Below, in pieces: positions 8,810-15,967 of a DNA stretch of 30,032 nucleotides; the stretch's first letter is position 1; every line of letters starts with the position of its first letter. A model generated the notes under the pieces. The model ran no database searches. It was not told where the DNA came from and was given only the letters and a program-made list of their open reading frames with translations. The translations under genes were made by a program, and so were the position numbers. Location of the stretch: positions 1 to 30,032 of the IMG/VR virus record IMGVR_UViG_3300006870_000050, one strand, 5' to 3'. Source of the DNA: a virus.

Positions 8810-9033
8810 TTTTCACAAACTTCCTTTTTAGGTTTTGACGCCTGACCGTTTACATATATGCCATAAAATCCCGCGCCCGCACCAACAATTACCGAAACCA
8901 TTCCAGCCTGCGCATTTGACGGTGCCTCAAGGCTTATGAACCATTCTGTTGTGCGGTAAAAAGCAAACCCGTACAGGGTTATAATTAGACGGGGCCAGAT
9001 GCGCCATTTGTCTAGCCACTCAGGGGTTATCAT
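8797..9033 (-). CDS. Holin candidate, small two-segment membrane protein
   Basis: 78 aa. Two hydrophobic stretches are visible, around residues 14-30 (LIITLYGFAFYRTTEWF) and 44-60 (GMVSVIVGAGAGFYGIY), with a tryptophan-rich N-terminus (PEWLDKWRIWPR) and a basic tail containing CEKC. A strong GGAGGT site precedes the start. The gene sits immediately before the amidase, where holins are commonly encoded, and marine phages carry similar proteins labelled as holins. Size, topology and place support the call, but there is no diagnostic motif, and other small membrane proteins nearby are rivals for the role. Confidence 0.7.
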   Translation of the reverse strand: MITPEWLDKWRIWPRLIITLYGFAFYRTTEWFISLEAPSNAQAGMVSVIVGAGAGFYGIYVNGQASKPKKEVCEKCGK

Positions 9034-9034
9034 T

Positions 9035-9265
9035 TCAAACCTCCATATCTACAATCTGACCTTGCGGTTGCAGGGCAGTATTGGATGCACCGAACCTATC
9101 ATAACTGGATATTAAATCAAGTTTTTGCCGCTCAAGCACTTTTTCAAGTTTGTGCGCAAGTAAATGTTCCTTTTGCACCTGCTGCTGCGCTTGGTAGTTT
9201 TCAATACTCTCGCGGCTCCTCTGCAACTCTATGGCAAATGGTAAATTTCCAACGGGATCAAGCAT
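9035..9265 (-). CDS. Glutamine-rich coiled-coil protein, unknown function
   Basis: 76 aa, soluble by appearance. Residues about 14-52 are a charged and glutamine-rich helix (RSRESIENYQAQQQVQKEHL) that should form a coiled coil. The tail is disordered-looking and ends IVDMEV. The start overlaps the previous gene by 8 bases, and the next gene begins 1 base after its stop, so it is part of the tightly coupled lysis-region cluster. Its function is unknown. It may be a virion accessory protein or a partner of the neighbouring membrane protein. Confidence 0.7.
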   Translation of the reverse strand: MLDPVGNLPFAIELQRSRESIENYQAQQQVQKEHLLAHKLEKVLERQKLDLISSYDRFGASNTALQPQGQIVDMEV

Positions 9266-9725
9266 TGGCTAACCACACGAATCCAACAAGAGCACCCACT
9301 CCAAGGATAAACAAAAAGACCCCAGCTATCCATTCTATTATCGTTTGCTTGATTTCCATTCTTCTAAATTCGTGCTCACGTTTCTGTTTTCTAATCTCGG
9401 CTTCGATACGAAGAAATTCCTGCCAATGAGATGGCCCCAGTATTGCAGGGTGCGATATGAGTTCACGCAAGTCGTCCCTCATTTTTTGGGCTTGCTTGCG
9501 AGCTAAGAAGACTTCCATAGCTTGCGCTTGTGTGCCACCACCAAGTGCTTTATACCAAGGCGGTTTGTCTGCCATTTTTTCTGCTTGGTCTATGTCAGCC
9601 ATACAGTTAGCCCACTGCTGCAACTGTTGGCCCATGTCCTGTAAGTCACGCCCGACTTGGACGCCTTTTTTCAAAAAACTATAAGCGGCCTGTGCGCCCG
9701 CTATCGCAACACCTATTTCTATCAT
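9258..9725 (-). CDS. Membrane-anchored helical protein of the lysis region
   Basis: 155 aa. The N-terminus (IEIGVAIAGAQAAYSFLKK) is mildly hydrophobic and amphipathic, the middle is helical and charged with a DKPPWYKAL motif near residues 53-61, and residues about 131-153 form a clear membrane segment (FLFILGVGALVGFVWL). Proteins of this pattern recur in marine phages near lysis genes and carry no agreed function. The start is the ATG of an ATGA overlap with the 54-aa gene before it. It could be a second holin or antiholin, or an ejection-related membrane protein; I cannot decide. Confidence 0.75.
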   Translation of the reverse strand: MIEIGVAIAGAQAAYSFLKKGVQVGRDLQDMGQQLQQWANCMADIDQAEKMADKPPWYKALGGGTQAQAMEVFLARKQAQKMRDDLRELISHPAILGPSHWQEFLRIEAEIRKQKREHEFRRMEIKQTIIEWIAGVFLFILGVGALVGFVWLANA

Positions 9726-9886
9726 GTCTCATAGAACCTCACAGGGCATATAATATTAGGGTGTACGCGGTAGACACGCCTGATGTTCTCAGTGTTACAC
9801 TGATAATGACATGCCTTATAAAACCAGCTTCCGTAGCCGTTTATAAACAGATGTCCGTACCCTATAAATACAAGGGTACAAAGCAT
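9722..9886 (-). CDS. 54-aa Cys/aromatic-rich small protein
   Basis: The ATG at 9886 opens 54 codons ending in the TGA that overlaps the next ATG as ATGA, and it begins one base after the previous stop, so the frame fills the gap exactly. The N-terminus (MLCTLVFIGYGHLFINGYG) is hydrophobic and could be a signal or membrane segment. The rest has the pattern KACHYQC and a final IICPVRFYET, giving four cysteines in total. It may be a small secreted or membrane-associated protein with disulfides. The function is unknown. The tight fit supports reality; the weak ribosome binding site suggests translation coupled to its neighbour. Confidence 0.6.
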   Translation of the reverse strand: MLCTLVFIGYGHLFINGYGSWFYKACHYQCNTENIRRVYRVHPNIICPVRFYET

Positions 9887-9887
9887 G

Positions 9888-10121
9888 TCATCGTTCCATC
9901 AAACGATCTAGTTTTTCTTCAATGCGATCAAACCGAGCTACGATCTGATTCATCACAGTAGAGCTATCAACTTTAGTGACATACTCTTTTGCCATTTCCT
10001 CTCGTGTTTTATTAAGTAGTATTTGAATACGAGCTACTTCACTATGTTGAGCTTTTAGCCACCAACCTAGCCCCCCTATTGCGGCAGTTAGTCCCACATT
10101 TATAATAGAACTCATCTCCAT
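9888..10121 (-). CDS. Small membrane protein with C-terminal coiled coil (holin-like)
   Basis: 77 aa from the start MEMSSIINVG, chosen because that ATG overlaps the fibre gene's stop as TAATG; an upstream in-frame ATG at 10163 lies inside the fibre gene and is rejected. One hydrophobic segment (residues about 5-21, ending GGLGWWLKA) is followed by a long charged helix ending in FDRIEEKLDRLMER, a heptad-like coiled coil. The topology resembles small phage proteins of the XhlA/holin-accessory kind. It begins the lysis cluster, so a role in holin function is plausible but unproven. Confidence 0.7.
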   Translation of the reverse strand: MEMSSIINVGLTAAIGGLGWWLKAQHSEVARIQILLNKTREEMAKEYVTKVDSSTVMNQIVARFDRIEEKLDRLMER

Positions 10122-11653
10122 TACGCGTACACCACGTCGGTGGTCTGCACGTCGATTACCCATTTTAGATCAGTTGCAGCAGCACCTGTAACCGAAACCT
10201 CTAAGGCACCTGCGTCTGACGTAGATGCAGCAATTGCCAGTCCGTACCCAGATACGTTTGTGCGGGCTGTTATGTCACTTTGAACGATCACAGCGCTTCC
10301 AGAAGCCTCGCGTCTCGCTACACCTTTAATATCCCATGCAGATACATCTGTACCATCTGCGGCTTGCTCTCGTACTATGGCTGTGCCTGTAAAGGTGATT
10401 GCTGAACTTGTTGCCAAGAATATTTGGTTGGATGTAGACCCTGAACCGCCATCCGTAGTGGCAATAGTTTCGGTAGCGTTGGCAGTGGTAGCGATTAATA
10501 CATACCTACCTTCTATAGTAGGGTCAGCCCATTCCGCCGCAGTAGCACCGGAGTTGACTGTTAATACTTGCCCTGCAGTACCCAGTGAAGCTGGAATGTT
10601 AACCTGAATGTCTCTACCGTCCACAGTACCTGTTACAGCTATGTTACCCGTTACAGTAATACCTGTTGCAGATGTCGCTAGTGTAGCGGCATTATCATAA
10701 TACAACGTTACTGCACCATCCAATACACCTGTAATTATATTTTCTGTGCCTGTTATAGATTGCAGGTTAATTGCATCAGAACGGATATTTAGGTTAGACG
10801 TTGCATTCGCAATATACGCCTGACCGTCTTGATATATCTGTAACTCGTTACCAGAACCAAACTGTGCTTTGTTTGCATTGCCAAACAGGATGTCATTAGA
10901 ATTAACATCTAAATCACCTCCCAATTGCGGGGTGGTGTCATCAGCAACTTCGCCAAGTGCGCCCAGATTAGTCCGTGCTGTAGCAGCGTCCGATGCACCT
11001 GTTCCACCATCCGCTACAGCTAAATCAGTGATGCCTGTTATGTCGCCCCCACTAATTGTTGGGCTGGTTAGGGTTTTGTTTGTGAACGTCTCGGTTCCGT
11101 CTAACGTACTAAGTGTACCTGTGGTTGGTAGCGTTACGTTTGTCGCACCTGTCGAAGTCAACGTAAGGGCATAGGCACCCGCCGTGGTTAGGCTACCAGC
11201 AAGAGAAATGGCCTTACCCGCTATAGACAACGATGCAGCGTTAGACACTGCCTCTACTACATTCGTGCCATCACAGTACAACAACATTGCGGTGCCGTCA
11301 GGAACAGCGATACCAGTACCTGAGCTAGTCTTTAGCGTAACAGTATAACTATTACCGACTGAATTATCCGCTACATACAGTTTAGAAGACGCAGGACATA
11401 TAACCGTCGCATTACCTGTGAGCGCAGTCCCTGTGTCGGTAAATTTCAGTATGGCAGCGCGAGATTCTGCGGTAGTGCCGTCTGCTGTAGTTAAGGTGTG
11501 AGAATTAGTAGACCATGTATTTATAGTCGCTAACCCAGCAACGGCCTCATCGACCATCGAAGTGATGTTGTCGTTAACCGTATCGCCCCATGTACCGTCT
11601 AAAGTGCCCGAAACAGGCAACGCTAGTTTTAATAATGGTGTATATGTTGTCAT
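10121..11653 (-). CDS. Tail fibre protein, family member 4
   Basis: 510 aa. It starts MTTYTPLLKLALPVSGTLDG, an N-terminal type often seen in marine phage fibres. The middle contains an ARTNLG motif (about residue 227) and a segment DIQVNIPASLGTAGQVLTVN that closely matches one in the 12965-14857 paralogue. The last 110 or so residues (from SNQIFLATSSAITFTG to the end TTDVVYA) belong to the C-terminal domain shared by all four fibre genes, here the most divergent copy. It lacks the long YadA-like head repeats of its relatives. It is probably a trimeric receptor-binding or fibre protein. A GAGG site precedes the start. Confidence 0.8.
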   Translation of the reverse strand: MTTYTPLLKLALPVSGTLDGTWGDTVNDNITSMVDEAVAGLATINTWSTNSHTLTTADGTTAESRAAILKFTDTGTALTGNATVICPASSKLYVADNSVGNSYTVTLKTSSGTGIAVPDGTAMLLYCDGTNVVEAVSNAASLSIAGKAISLAGSLTTAGAYALTLTSTGATNVTLPTTGTLSTLDGTETFTNKTLTSPTISGGDITGITDLAVADGGTGASDAATARTNLGALGEVADDTTPQLGGDLDVNSNDILFGNANKAQFGSGNELQIYQDGQAYIANATSNLNIRSDAINLQSITGTENIITGVLDGAVTLYYDNAATLATSATGITVTGNIAVTGTVDGRDIQVNIPASLGTAGQVLTVNSGATAAEWADPTIEGRYVLIATTANATETIATTDGGSGSTSNQIFLATSSAITFTGTAIVREQAADGTDVSAWDIKGVARREASGSAVIVQSDITARTNVSGYGLAIAASTSDAGALEVSVTGAAATDLKWVIDVQTTDVVYA

Positions 11654-11660
11654 ACTAGCC

Positions 11661-12293
11661 TCACTGTTTGTCGTACACGTCTACCCAATTTGGAGTCTGT
11701 GCGTCATCCACATCCTGCCATATGAGTAACCTGCCAAGTTCACCCGTAGCTGTCACACTCGTTACTTGTACCCGCATATTAATAGCAACATCTACATCGC
11801 CTACCGTTAGTGTAGCAGAATTACCAACGACTTGGAATATTGCATTTGTAGCCACACTTACGGTGCCTATAGCACCTGTTGCTTGAACCCCTGTAACTGT
11901 TGTATTTCCATCAGCGGATACAACTACATTGCCTATAGATCCAGTCACCTGCAGGCCAGTAGGAATGATAGTCGCTGCACCTGTTATGGTAACCGTGCCT
12001 AGCGCCGTGGTAGCAGATATTCCTACGACTGTAGCGTTTGCATCCGCGACTACAGTTACGTCACCTATAGCGCCTGTGGCTTCTACTCCAGTGAGCGTAA
12101 AGTCCGCATCACCTGTAACAGTTACAGACCCAATACCACCTGTGGCTTCTAAACCAGAAGGTTCTATTAAGGCCGTACCTCTTATGGTAACAGAGCCTAG
12201 CGCGGTAGTGGCTTCCACCCCCGTCAAACGAGCTATGTTCTGCTCGAATGTAGACGCTAATGGTGCGCCTGTAAGAGGGAAGAAGCCTAACAT
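11661..12293 (-). CDS. 22-residue-repeat beta protein, putative fibre or tail decoration
   Basis: 210 aa. After about 24 lead residues there are seven exact 22-residue units and a partial eighth, with consensus G-[VL]-x-A-T-G-x-[IL]-G-x-V-[TS]-[VI] and a variable second half. Such regular glycine- and valine-rich repeats should fold as stacked beta strands, in a beta-solenoid or short beta-sandwich array. The C-terminal 25 residues leave the repeat and carry WQDVDDAQTPNWVDVYD, a tryptophan/proline motif I associate with phage structural proteins. It lies between fibre genes and starts directly after the stop of the preceding gene. Function is inferred from context. Confidence 0.8.
   Translation of the reverse strand: MLGFFPLTGAPLASTFEQNIARLTGVEATTALGSVTIRGTALIEPSGLEATGGIGSVTVTGDADFTLTGVEATGAIGDVTVVADANATVVGISATTALGTVTITGAATIIPTGLQVTGSIGNVVVSADGNTTVTGVQATGAIGTVSVATNAIFQVVGNSATLTVGDVDVAINMRVQVTSVTATGELGRLLIWQDVDDAQTPNWVDVYDKQ
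11760..12221 (-). repeat. Seven in-frame 66-base coding repeats
   Basis: Units of exactly 66 bases encode the 22-residue motif of the repeat protein. They are conserved in protein pattern but diverged in DNA, with shared phrases such as ACAGGTGCTATAGG around the ATGAIG core. The constant period with no indels suggests structural constraint on the length of each turn. Confidence 0.8.
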
Positions 12294-12578
12294 CTAGTTA
12301 GCTACTCCGGGCACTTTGTCATTTACGGTAGGTAGGGGTGACGTATCAAACAATATACTATCTTCTTTTTTAGGTTTTGGAGTTTCAAGGGCGGCAATAA
12401 AACGGTGAAGCACTGCTTCACGACCCATCCTTAATTGGTCCATGTTAAACTGGGTGTTCCCAATTTTACGCTCCAAGTCTTGAACGTGACTAAGCAACAA
12501 TTTTTGCTCGTCCGTCATCGCATCAATGTTATATTCTTTTTCATTGACTGTAATGACGTTTGTTTTTTTCTCGGTCAT
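12294..12578 (-). CDS. Small helical phage protein (DUF6447-like)
   Basis: 94 aa. It starts MTEKKTNVITVNEKEYNIDAM; the I-T-V-N-x-K-E-Y-[ND]-[IL] beginning followed by a helix of the type MTDEQKLLLSHVQDLERKIG resembles a small phage family I remember as DUF6447. The tail is acidic and proline-rich. An AAAAAGGAG site precedes the start. The function of the family is unknown. It sits among tail-fibre genes, so it may be an assembly factor or small chaperone for fibres, which is inference. Confidence 0.7.
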   Translation of the reverse strand: MTEKKTNVITVNEKEYNIDAMTDEQKLLLSHVQDLERKIGNTQFNMDQLRMGREAVLHRFIAALETPKPKKEDSILFDTSPLPTVNDKVPGVAN

Positions 12579-12620
12579 TTTAGTCTCCTTTTTAACAAAC
12601 AGCCATTTGAGCTTTACGCA

Positions 12621-12950
12621 TCAAACAGCCGTGCTTCCTGCCATATCGTCTTGAGCCATAACCCAAGCATAACATTTATCAAGGAAAGCATCTCCTGATG
12701 TGGCATTAATAGCATCTAAATCTGCGTGGTAACGCTTGAAGTCTACCTCGCGGGTGTCGTCTGTAGGCGTTGACGTTGCATAGGCGCTAAGGTCAATCAT
12801 TACAGAAAACTTAGGGGGGTTATCACCGCCGTCGATTAAATCTGCACCACGTTGGCGGGATACTGCCGCTGTGATGATACGATAGTAAGCGTCGTTGAAG
12901 GCGATACCGTATTGGCTTGCCCCTTCTGCGATATTATGTTGTATAGCCAT
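12621..12950 (-). CDS. Unknown 109-aa protein within fibre cluster
   Basis: The protein starts MAIQHNIAEGASQYGIAFND, with AAAGGAG eight bases upstream. A longer reading from 13007 is rejected because it runs into the preceding fibre gene's end. The sequence is mixed alpha/beta with segments NAYYRIITA-like at residues 18-26 and FSVMIDLSAYA around residue 47, and a DLDAINATSGDAFLDKCY region toward the end. It has no signal peptide or membrane segment. I do not recognise a function. A structural or fibre-related role is suggested only by position. Confidence 0.75.
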   Translation of the reverse strand: MAIQHNIAEGASQYGIAFNDAYYRIITAAVSRQRGADLIDGGDNPPKFSVMIDLSAYATSTPTDDTREVDFKRYHADLDAINATSGDAFLDKCYAWVMAQDDMAGSTAV

Positions 12951-12964
12951 TGTTTGTTTCTCCT

Positions 12965-14857
12965 TTAGGCATACGTTACTTCTGCTGTTGCAATGTTTGC
13001 AACCCAACGAATATTTGTTGCTGCAACACCTGTGGCTTGAACGTTTAGGGCATTGTTTGTGTTGTCAGCATACAAATTCAACTTCCAACCACTTGATCCA
13101 ATCTCTGAAATGTTAAAGATTGGTAGTGTAGTTGTGCCACCGTCATTTACTAGCAGTCCACGTATTTCCCACGATCCGTAAGACGAAGCACCATTTTGCA
13201 TAGCTACGACTGTGCCTGAAAATGTAATACAGGTATCAGTAGCTGCTACGATTTGATTAGTTGATGTTGCTGTGCTGTTGTTTGTAGTTAAGGCTTCAGC
13301 AGTTGCATCTGTAGTGTCTGCACGAAGAATAAACTGACCACCTTGTGCGTCACCTGCTGCGGCAAACTGACCAGAAGCATAGGCCCTTTGTCCAGTAACC
13401 GTTGCGACTGCTTGCATTCCGTGTGCAAAAGAACCGTGACCAGAAGCCGTGTTGAAATAACCGCCAGCAACAGTAGAGTAGTTATTACTGGCAGTGCCAT
13501 TAAAACCACCTGTAACAGCAGAATATGACCCAGTCGCACTATTGGCCTGACCTCCTAAAACGGCACCTCTTGCACCGCTTGCTGTGTTTGCATTCCCACC
13601 TGCTATAATTGAGTAATTGCCTGATGCTGTATTACTCAAACCACCAATTGCAGCACTGTTGATGTTGGTTTCAGCAATATTCTGGTTACCAATAGCAATA
13701 GAGTTAGCAGAAGTAGCCTTTGACAGATACCCCATAGCAATACTATTAGAACCACTTGCACCGTAGCTAGATGAACTAGACCCTATATTAACTGCAAAAG
13801 CCTCGGTACTACTAGCCCGTGACCAACCAATAGCAACAGATCGTGTACTGGTTGAAGTGGGTCCCCAACCAAGAGCAACAGAATTTGAACCAGATGCACT
13901 TGCTGTGTACCCTACAGCTACACTATCAGCACCTCCCGCTGAAGATTGAAGGCCAGCAGCTATTGCGCCTCCCCCTGCCGCCGTAGGTCTTGCAAAGTAG
14001 TCTGTAGAAGTGTTTCCGACCCACATTATAGTTCTGTCGAGGGAATACCAGTTTAACCCGTCTGTATAGATGTGTATGCTTTCACCTGTGTACAGTTTTT
14101 CTGTACCTCTACCATCTATTGTTTCAGTCCCATCTGGATCAATCGTTGTAATATCGCCAGCACCAGCTTCGTTTTTAATCCAAACGTGAAATCCTGCTCC
14201 AAGGGTTGCTGCTGCTGTTAATGATATTGTTATATCATTACTACTATGCGAAATAACTTTACCTGCATCTCCTGCAACAACAGTATAGTTTGCCGTTTTA
14301 TCGTCTAGTGTAAGATCGGAATCGAATCCCCCACCAGCCGCGTCTGCCCACTCGCCAGCCGTTCCGCCAGAATTTACTGTGAGTACCTGACCTGCAGTTC
14401 CAAGGGTAGCTGGAATATTTTGAGCAATGTCTACGCCATCAACGGTCCCGCCCACTGTTATATTCCCATAGGCGTGGAACCGTTGTGACCCGCTTGAATA
14501 CATTAACTGAGCCGCCGCACTGCCGCTCCTATAAAAGATCAAGTTGTTGCTAAAGCTAAAATATGTATCGCTTGCCGATGGGCCTGTAATTCTAAAAATA
14601 CCACTAGCATCACGATAAATACTCGCGCCGCCGCCGAAGTCTAATCTGGCTCCTTGATCAAAAACAAAGTCGTCCGTCGATTTATCCCAAAGGACATTAT
14701 AAGTATCACCCGTAAAATCTACGTCAGCGGCGATGGCGACAGTATTAGCACTCGTTACAGTTGCGCCGACACCAATAGCTATAGAGTTTGTACCCGTTGC
14801 ACTAGGTAAAGTAGACGTACCGTCATAATTCTCAGCGCTAAGATTGGTTATTGTCAT
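12965..14857 (-). CDS. Tail fibre with YadA-like head repeats, family member 3
   Basis: 630 aa. An opening segment with TNSIAIGVGATVTSANTVA is followed by a mixed beta region, then the NIPATLGTAGQVLTVNSGG segment shared with the 510-aa paralogue. Around residues 180-275 lies a separate beta domain (KVISHSSNDITISLTAAA to GESIHIYTDGLNWYSLD). Then come many repeats of the A-x-A-x-G / S-x-A-x-G type (GSNSVALGWGPTSTSTRSVA) typical of YadA-like trimeric adhesin heads. The last 110 residues are the shared C-terminal domain ending AEVTYA. It would form a trimeric, left-handed beta-roll fibre for host contact. AGGAG precedes the start. Confidence 0.85.
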   Translation of the reverse strand: MTITNLSAENYDGTSTLPSATGTNSIAIGVGATVTSANTVAIAADVDFTGDTYNVLWDKSTDDFVFDQGARLDFGGGASIYRDASGIFRITGPSASDTYFSFSNNLIFYRSGSAAAQLMYSSGSQRFHAYGNITVGGTVDGVDIAQNIPATLGTAGQVLTVNSGGTAGEWADAAGGGFDSDLTLDDKTANYTVVAGDAGKVISHSSNDITISLTAAATLGAGFHVWIKNEAGAGDITTIDPDGTETIDGRGTEKLYTGESIHIYTDGLNWYSLDRTIMWVGNTSTDYFARPTAAGGGAIAAGLQSSAGGADSVAVGYTASASGSNSVALGWGPTSTSTRSVAIGWSRASSTEAFAVNIGSSSSSYGASGSNSIAMGYLSKATSANSIAIGNQNIAETNINSAAIGGLSNTASGNYSIIAGGNANTASGARGAVLGGQANSATGSYSAVTGGFNGTASNNYSTVAGGYFNTASGHGSFAHGMQAVATVTGQRAYASGQFAAAGDAQGGQFILRADTTDATAEALTTNNSTATSTNQIVAATDTCITFSGTVVAMQNGASSYGSWEIRGLLVNDGGTTTLPIFNISEIGSSGWKLNLYADNTNNALNVQATGVAATNIRWVANIATAEVTYA

Positions 14858-14869
14858 GGCTTGTTACTC

Positions 14870-15967
14870 CTATGCATACGTCACTTCAGAGGTTGAAATA
14901 TTAGCAACCCAACGGATGTTATGTGCAGCCTCTCCCGTGCAAGTAATCGCTAGTGCATTGTTTGTGTTGTCGGCTGAAAGAACTACAGTCCAACCATTAC
15001 CGTCTGCAAAAGTTTTAACCTCTGAGTTTACCAGAGTAGTCGTACCACCATCGTTCTTCAGCAAACCTCTGATTTCCCAGCCACCTTGATCCTGTGCGCC
15101 ATTCTGCATTGCTACAATCGTTCCTGAGAACATAATGCAAGTATCACTGGCAGCTACGATCTGGTTGTTAGTTGACGCCGATAGATTGTTGCCTGTTAAA
15201 ACAGTAGCAGTCGCATCGGTGGTGTCTGCAACCAAAACAAACGTACTGCCTTGAGCATCACCTTTTGTACCAAAGAAAATCCCAGAAAATGCCATTTTTC
15301 CTTGCTGCTCTGTTTTCCCCCGAAGAATAGCTGCCGAATAACCATGCTGTGCATTAGCATCAGTACCTATAGCCAAAGCTGACCCAACGGCTGTTGTCAA
15401 ATAACCAACGGCTGTTGCACTTGTACTCGTAGCACTACTAGAGACACCAATTGCGATTGATCTTACACCTGATGCGGTGCCATTTAGGGCTACGGCATTT
15501 GTTTGTGCGGCCTTGGCAAATTGTCCAATTGCAATACTATTAGCACCAGTAGCACCGTAGCTTGAGGAGTTAGTTGATATAGCTGCTGCGAAGCTATCTG
15601 CGCCAGAGGCGTAAGCTCTTGATATTGCTGTCGCATACGACCCAGTTACAGCTTGCGCATAAGTACCTAAAGCAAGAGCACTAGATGATGTTGCATCCGT
15701 GCCTCTGCCAAACGCCATTGATTGAACACCAGAGGCGACTGCATCCAAACCAATTGCAAAGGCGTCTTCTCCACTTGCTACCGCACTATCACCAATAGCT
15801 ATAGCATTGGCCCCTGTCGCACTTGGTTGAGCCGTAGGACTACTTTCATTAGCAGCATAAAGAGCAGCACCACCTACCGCACTGCCTCCAACTAAAAGAC
15901 TTGTGCCATCAGAGCTTAGAGTAATGCCGCCGCCTGTGCCTGTGTGATCTAGTTCAATCTTGCCCAT
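14870..15967 (-). CDS. Tail fibre with YadA-like head repeats, family member 2
   Basis: 365 aa from [13 protein letters not shown], whose ATG overlaps the stop of the preceding fibre as TAATG; an in-frame ATG at 16009 lies inside that gene and is rejected. After a short lead it enters [20 protein letters not shown], almost identical to the 699-aa paralogue, then head repeats such as [20 protein letters not shown], then the shared C-terminal domain ending SEVTYA. It has no long N-terminal anchoring region, so it may assemble onto another fibre rather than onto the tail itself. That idea is inference. Confidence 0.85.
   Translation of the reverse strand: MGKIELDHTGTGGGITLSSDGTSLLVGGSAVGGAALYAANESSPTAQPSATGANAIAIGDSAVASGEDAFAIGLDAVASGVQSMAFGRGTDATSSSALALGTYAQAVTGSYATAISRAYASGADSFAAAISTNSSSYGATGANSIAIGQFAKAAQTNAVALNGTASGVRSIAIGVSSSATSTSATAVGYLTTAVGSALAIGTDANAQHGYSAAILRGKTEQQGKMAFSGIFFGTKGDAQGSTFVLVADTTDATATVLTGNNLSASTNNQIVAASDTCIMFSGTIVAMQNGAQDQGGWEIRGLLKNDGGTTTLVNSEVKTFADGNGWTVVLSADNTNNALAITCTGEAAHNIRWVANISTSEVTYA
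15781..15829 (-). repeat. 49-base exact repeat between fibre genes, copy A
   Basis: This tract is identical to 17160-17208 in the neighbouring fibre gene and encodes part of the [20 protein letters not shown] segment. Similarity continues on both sides with a few changes. It indicates a recent duplication or recombination between the two genes. Confidence 0.8.

Noticed and set aside
11760-12221. CRISPR-like array of regular repeats.
   Set aside because: The 66-base period is in frame, the units are diverged coding sequence, and there are no spacers or Cas genes.
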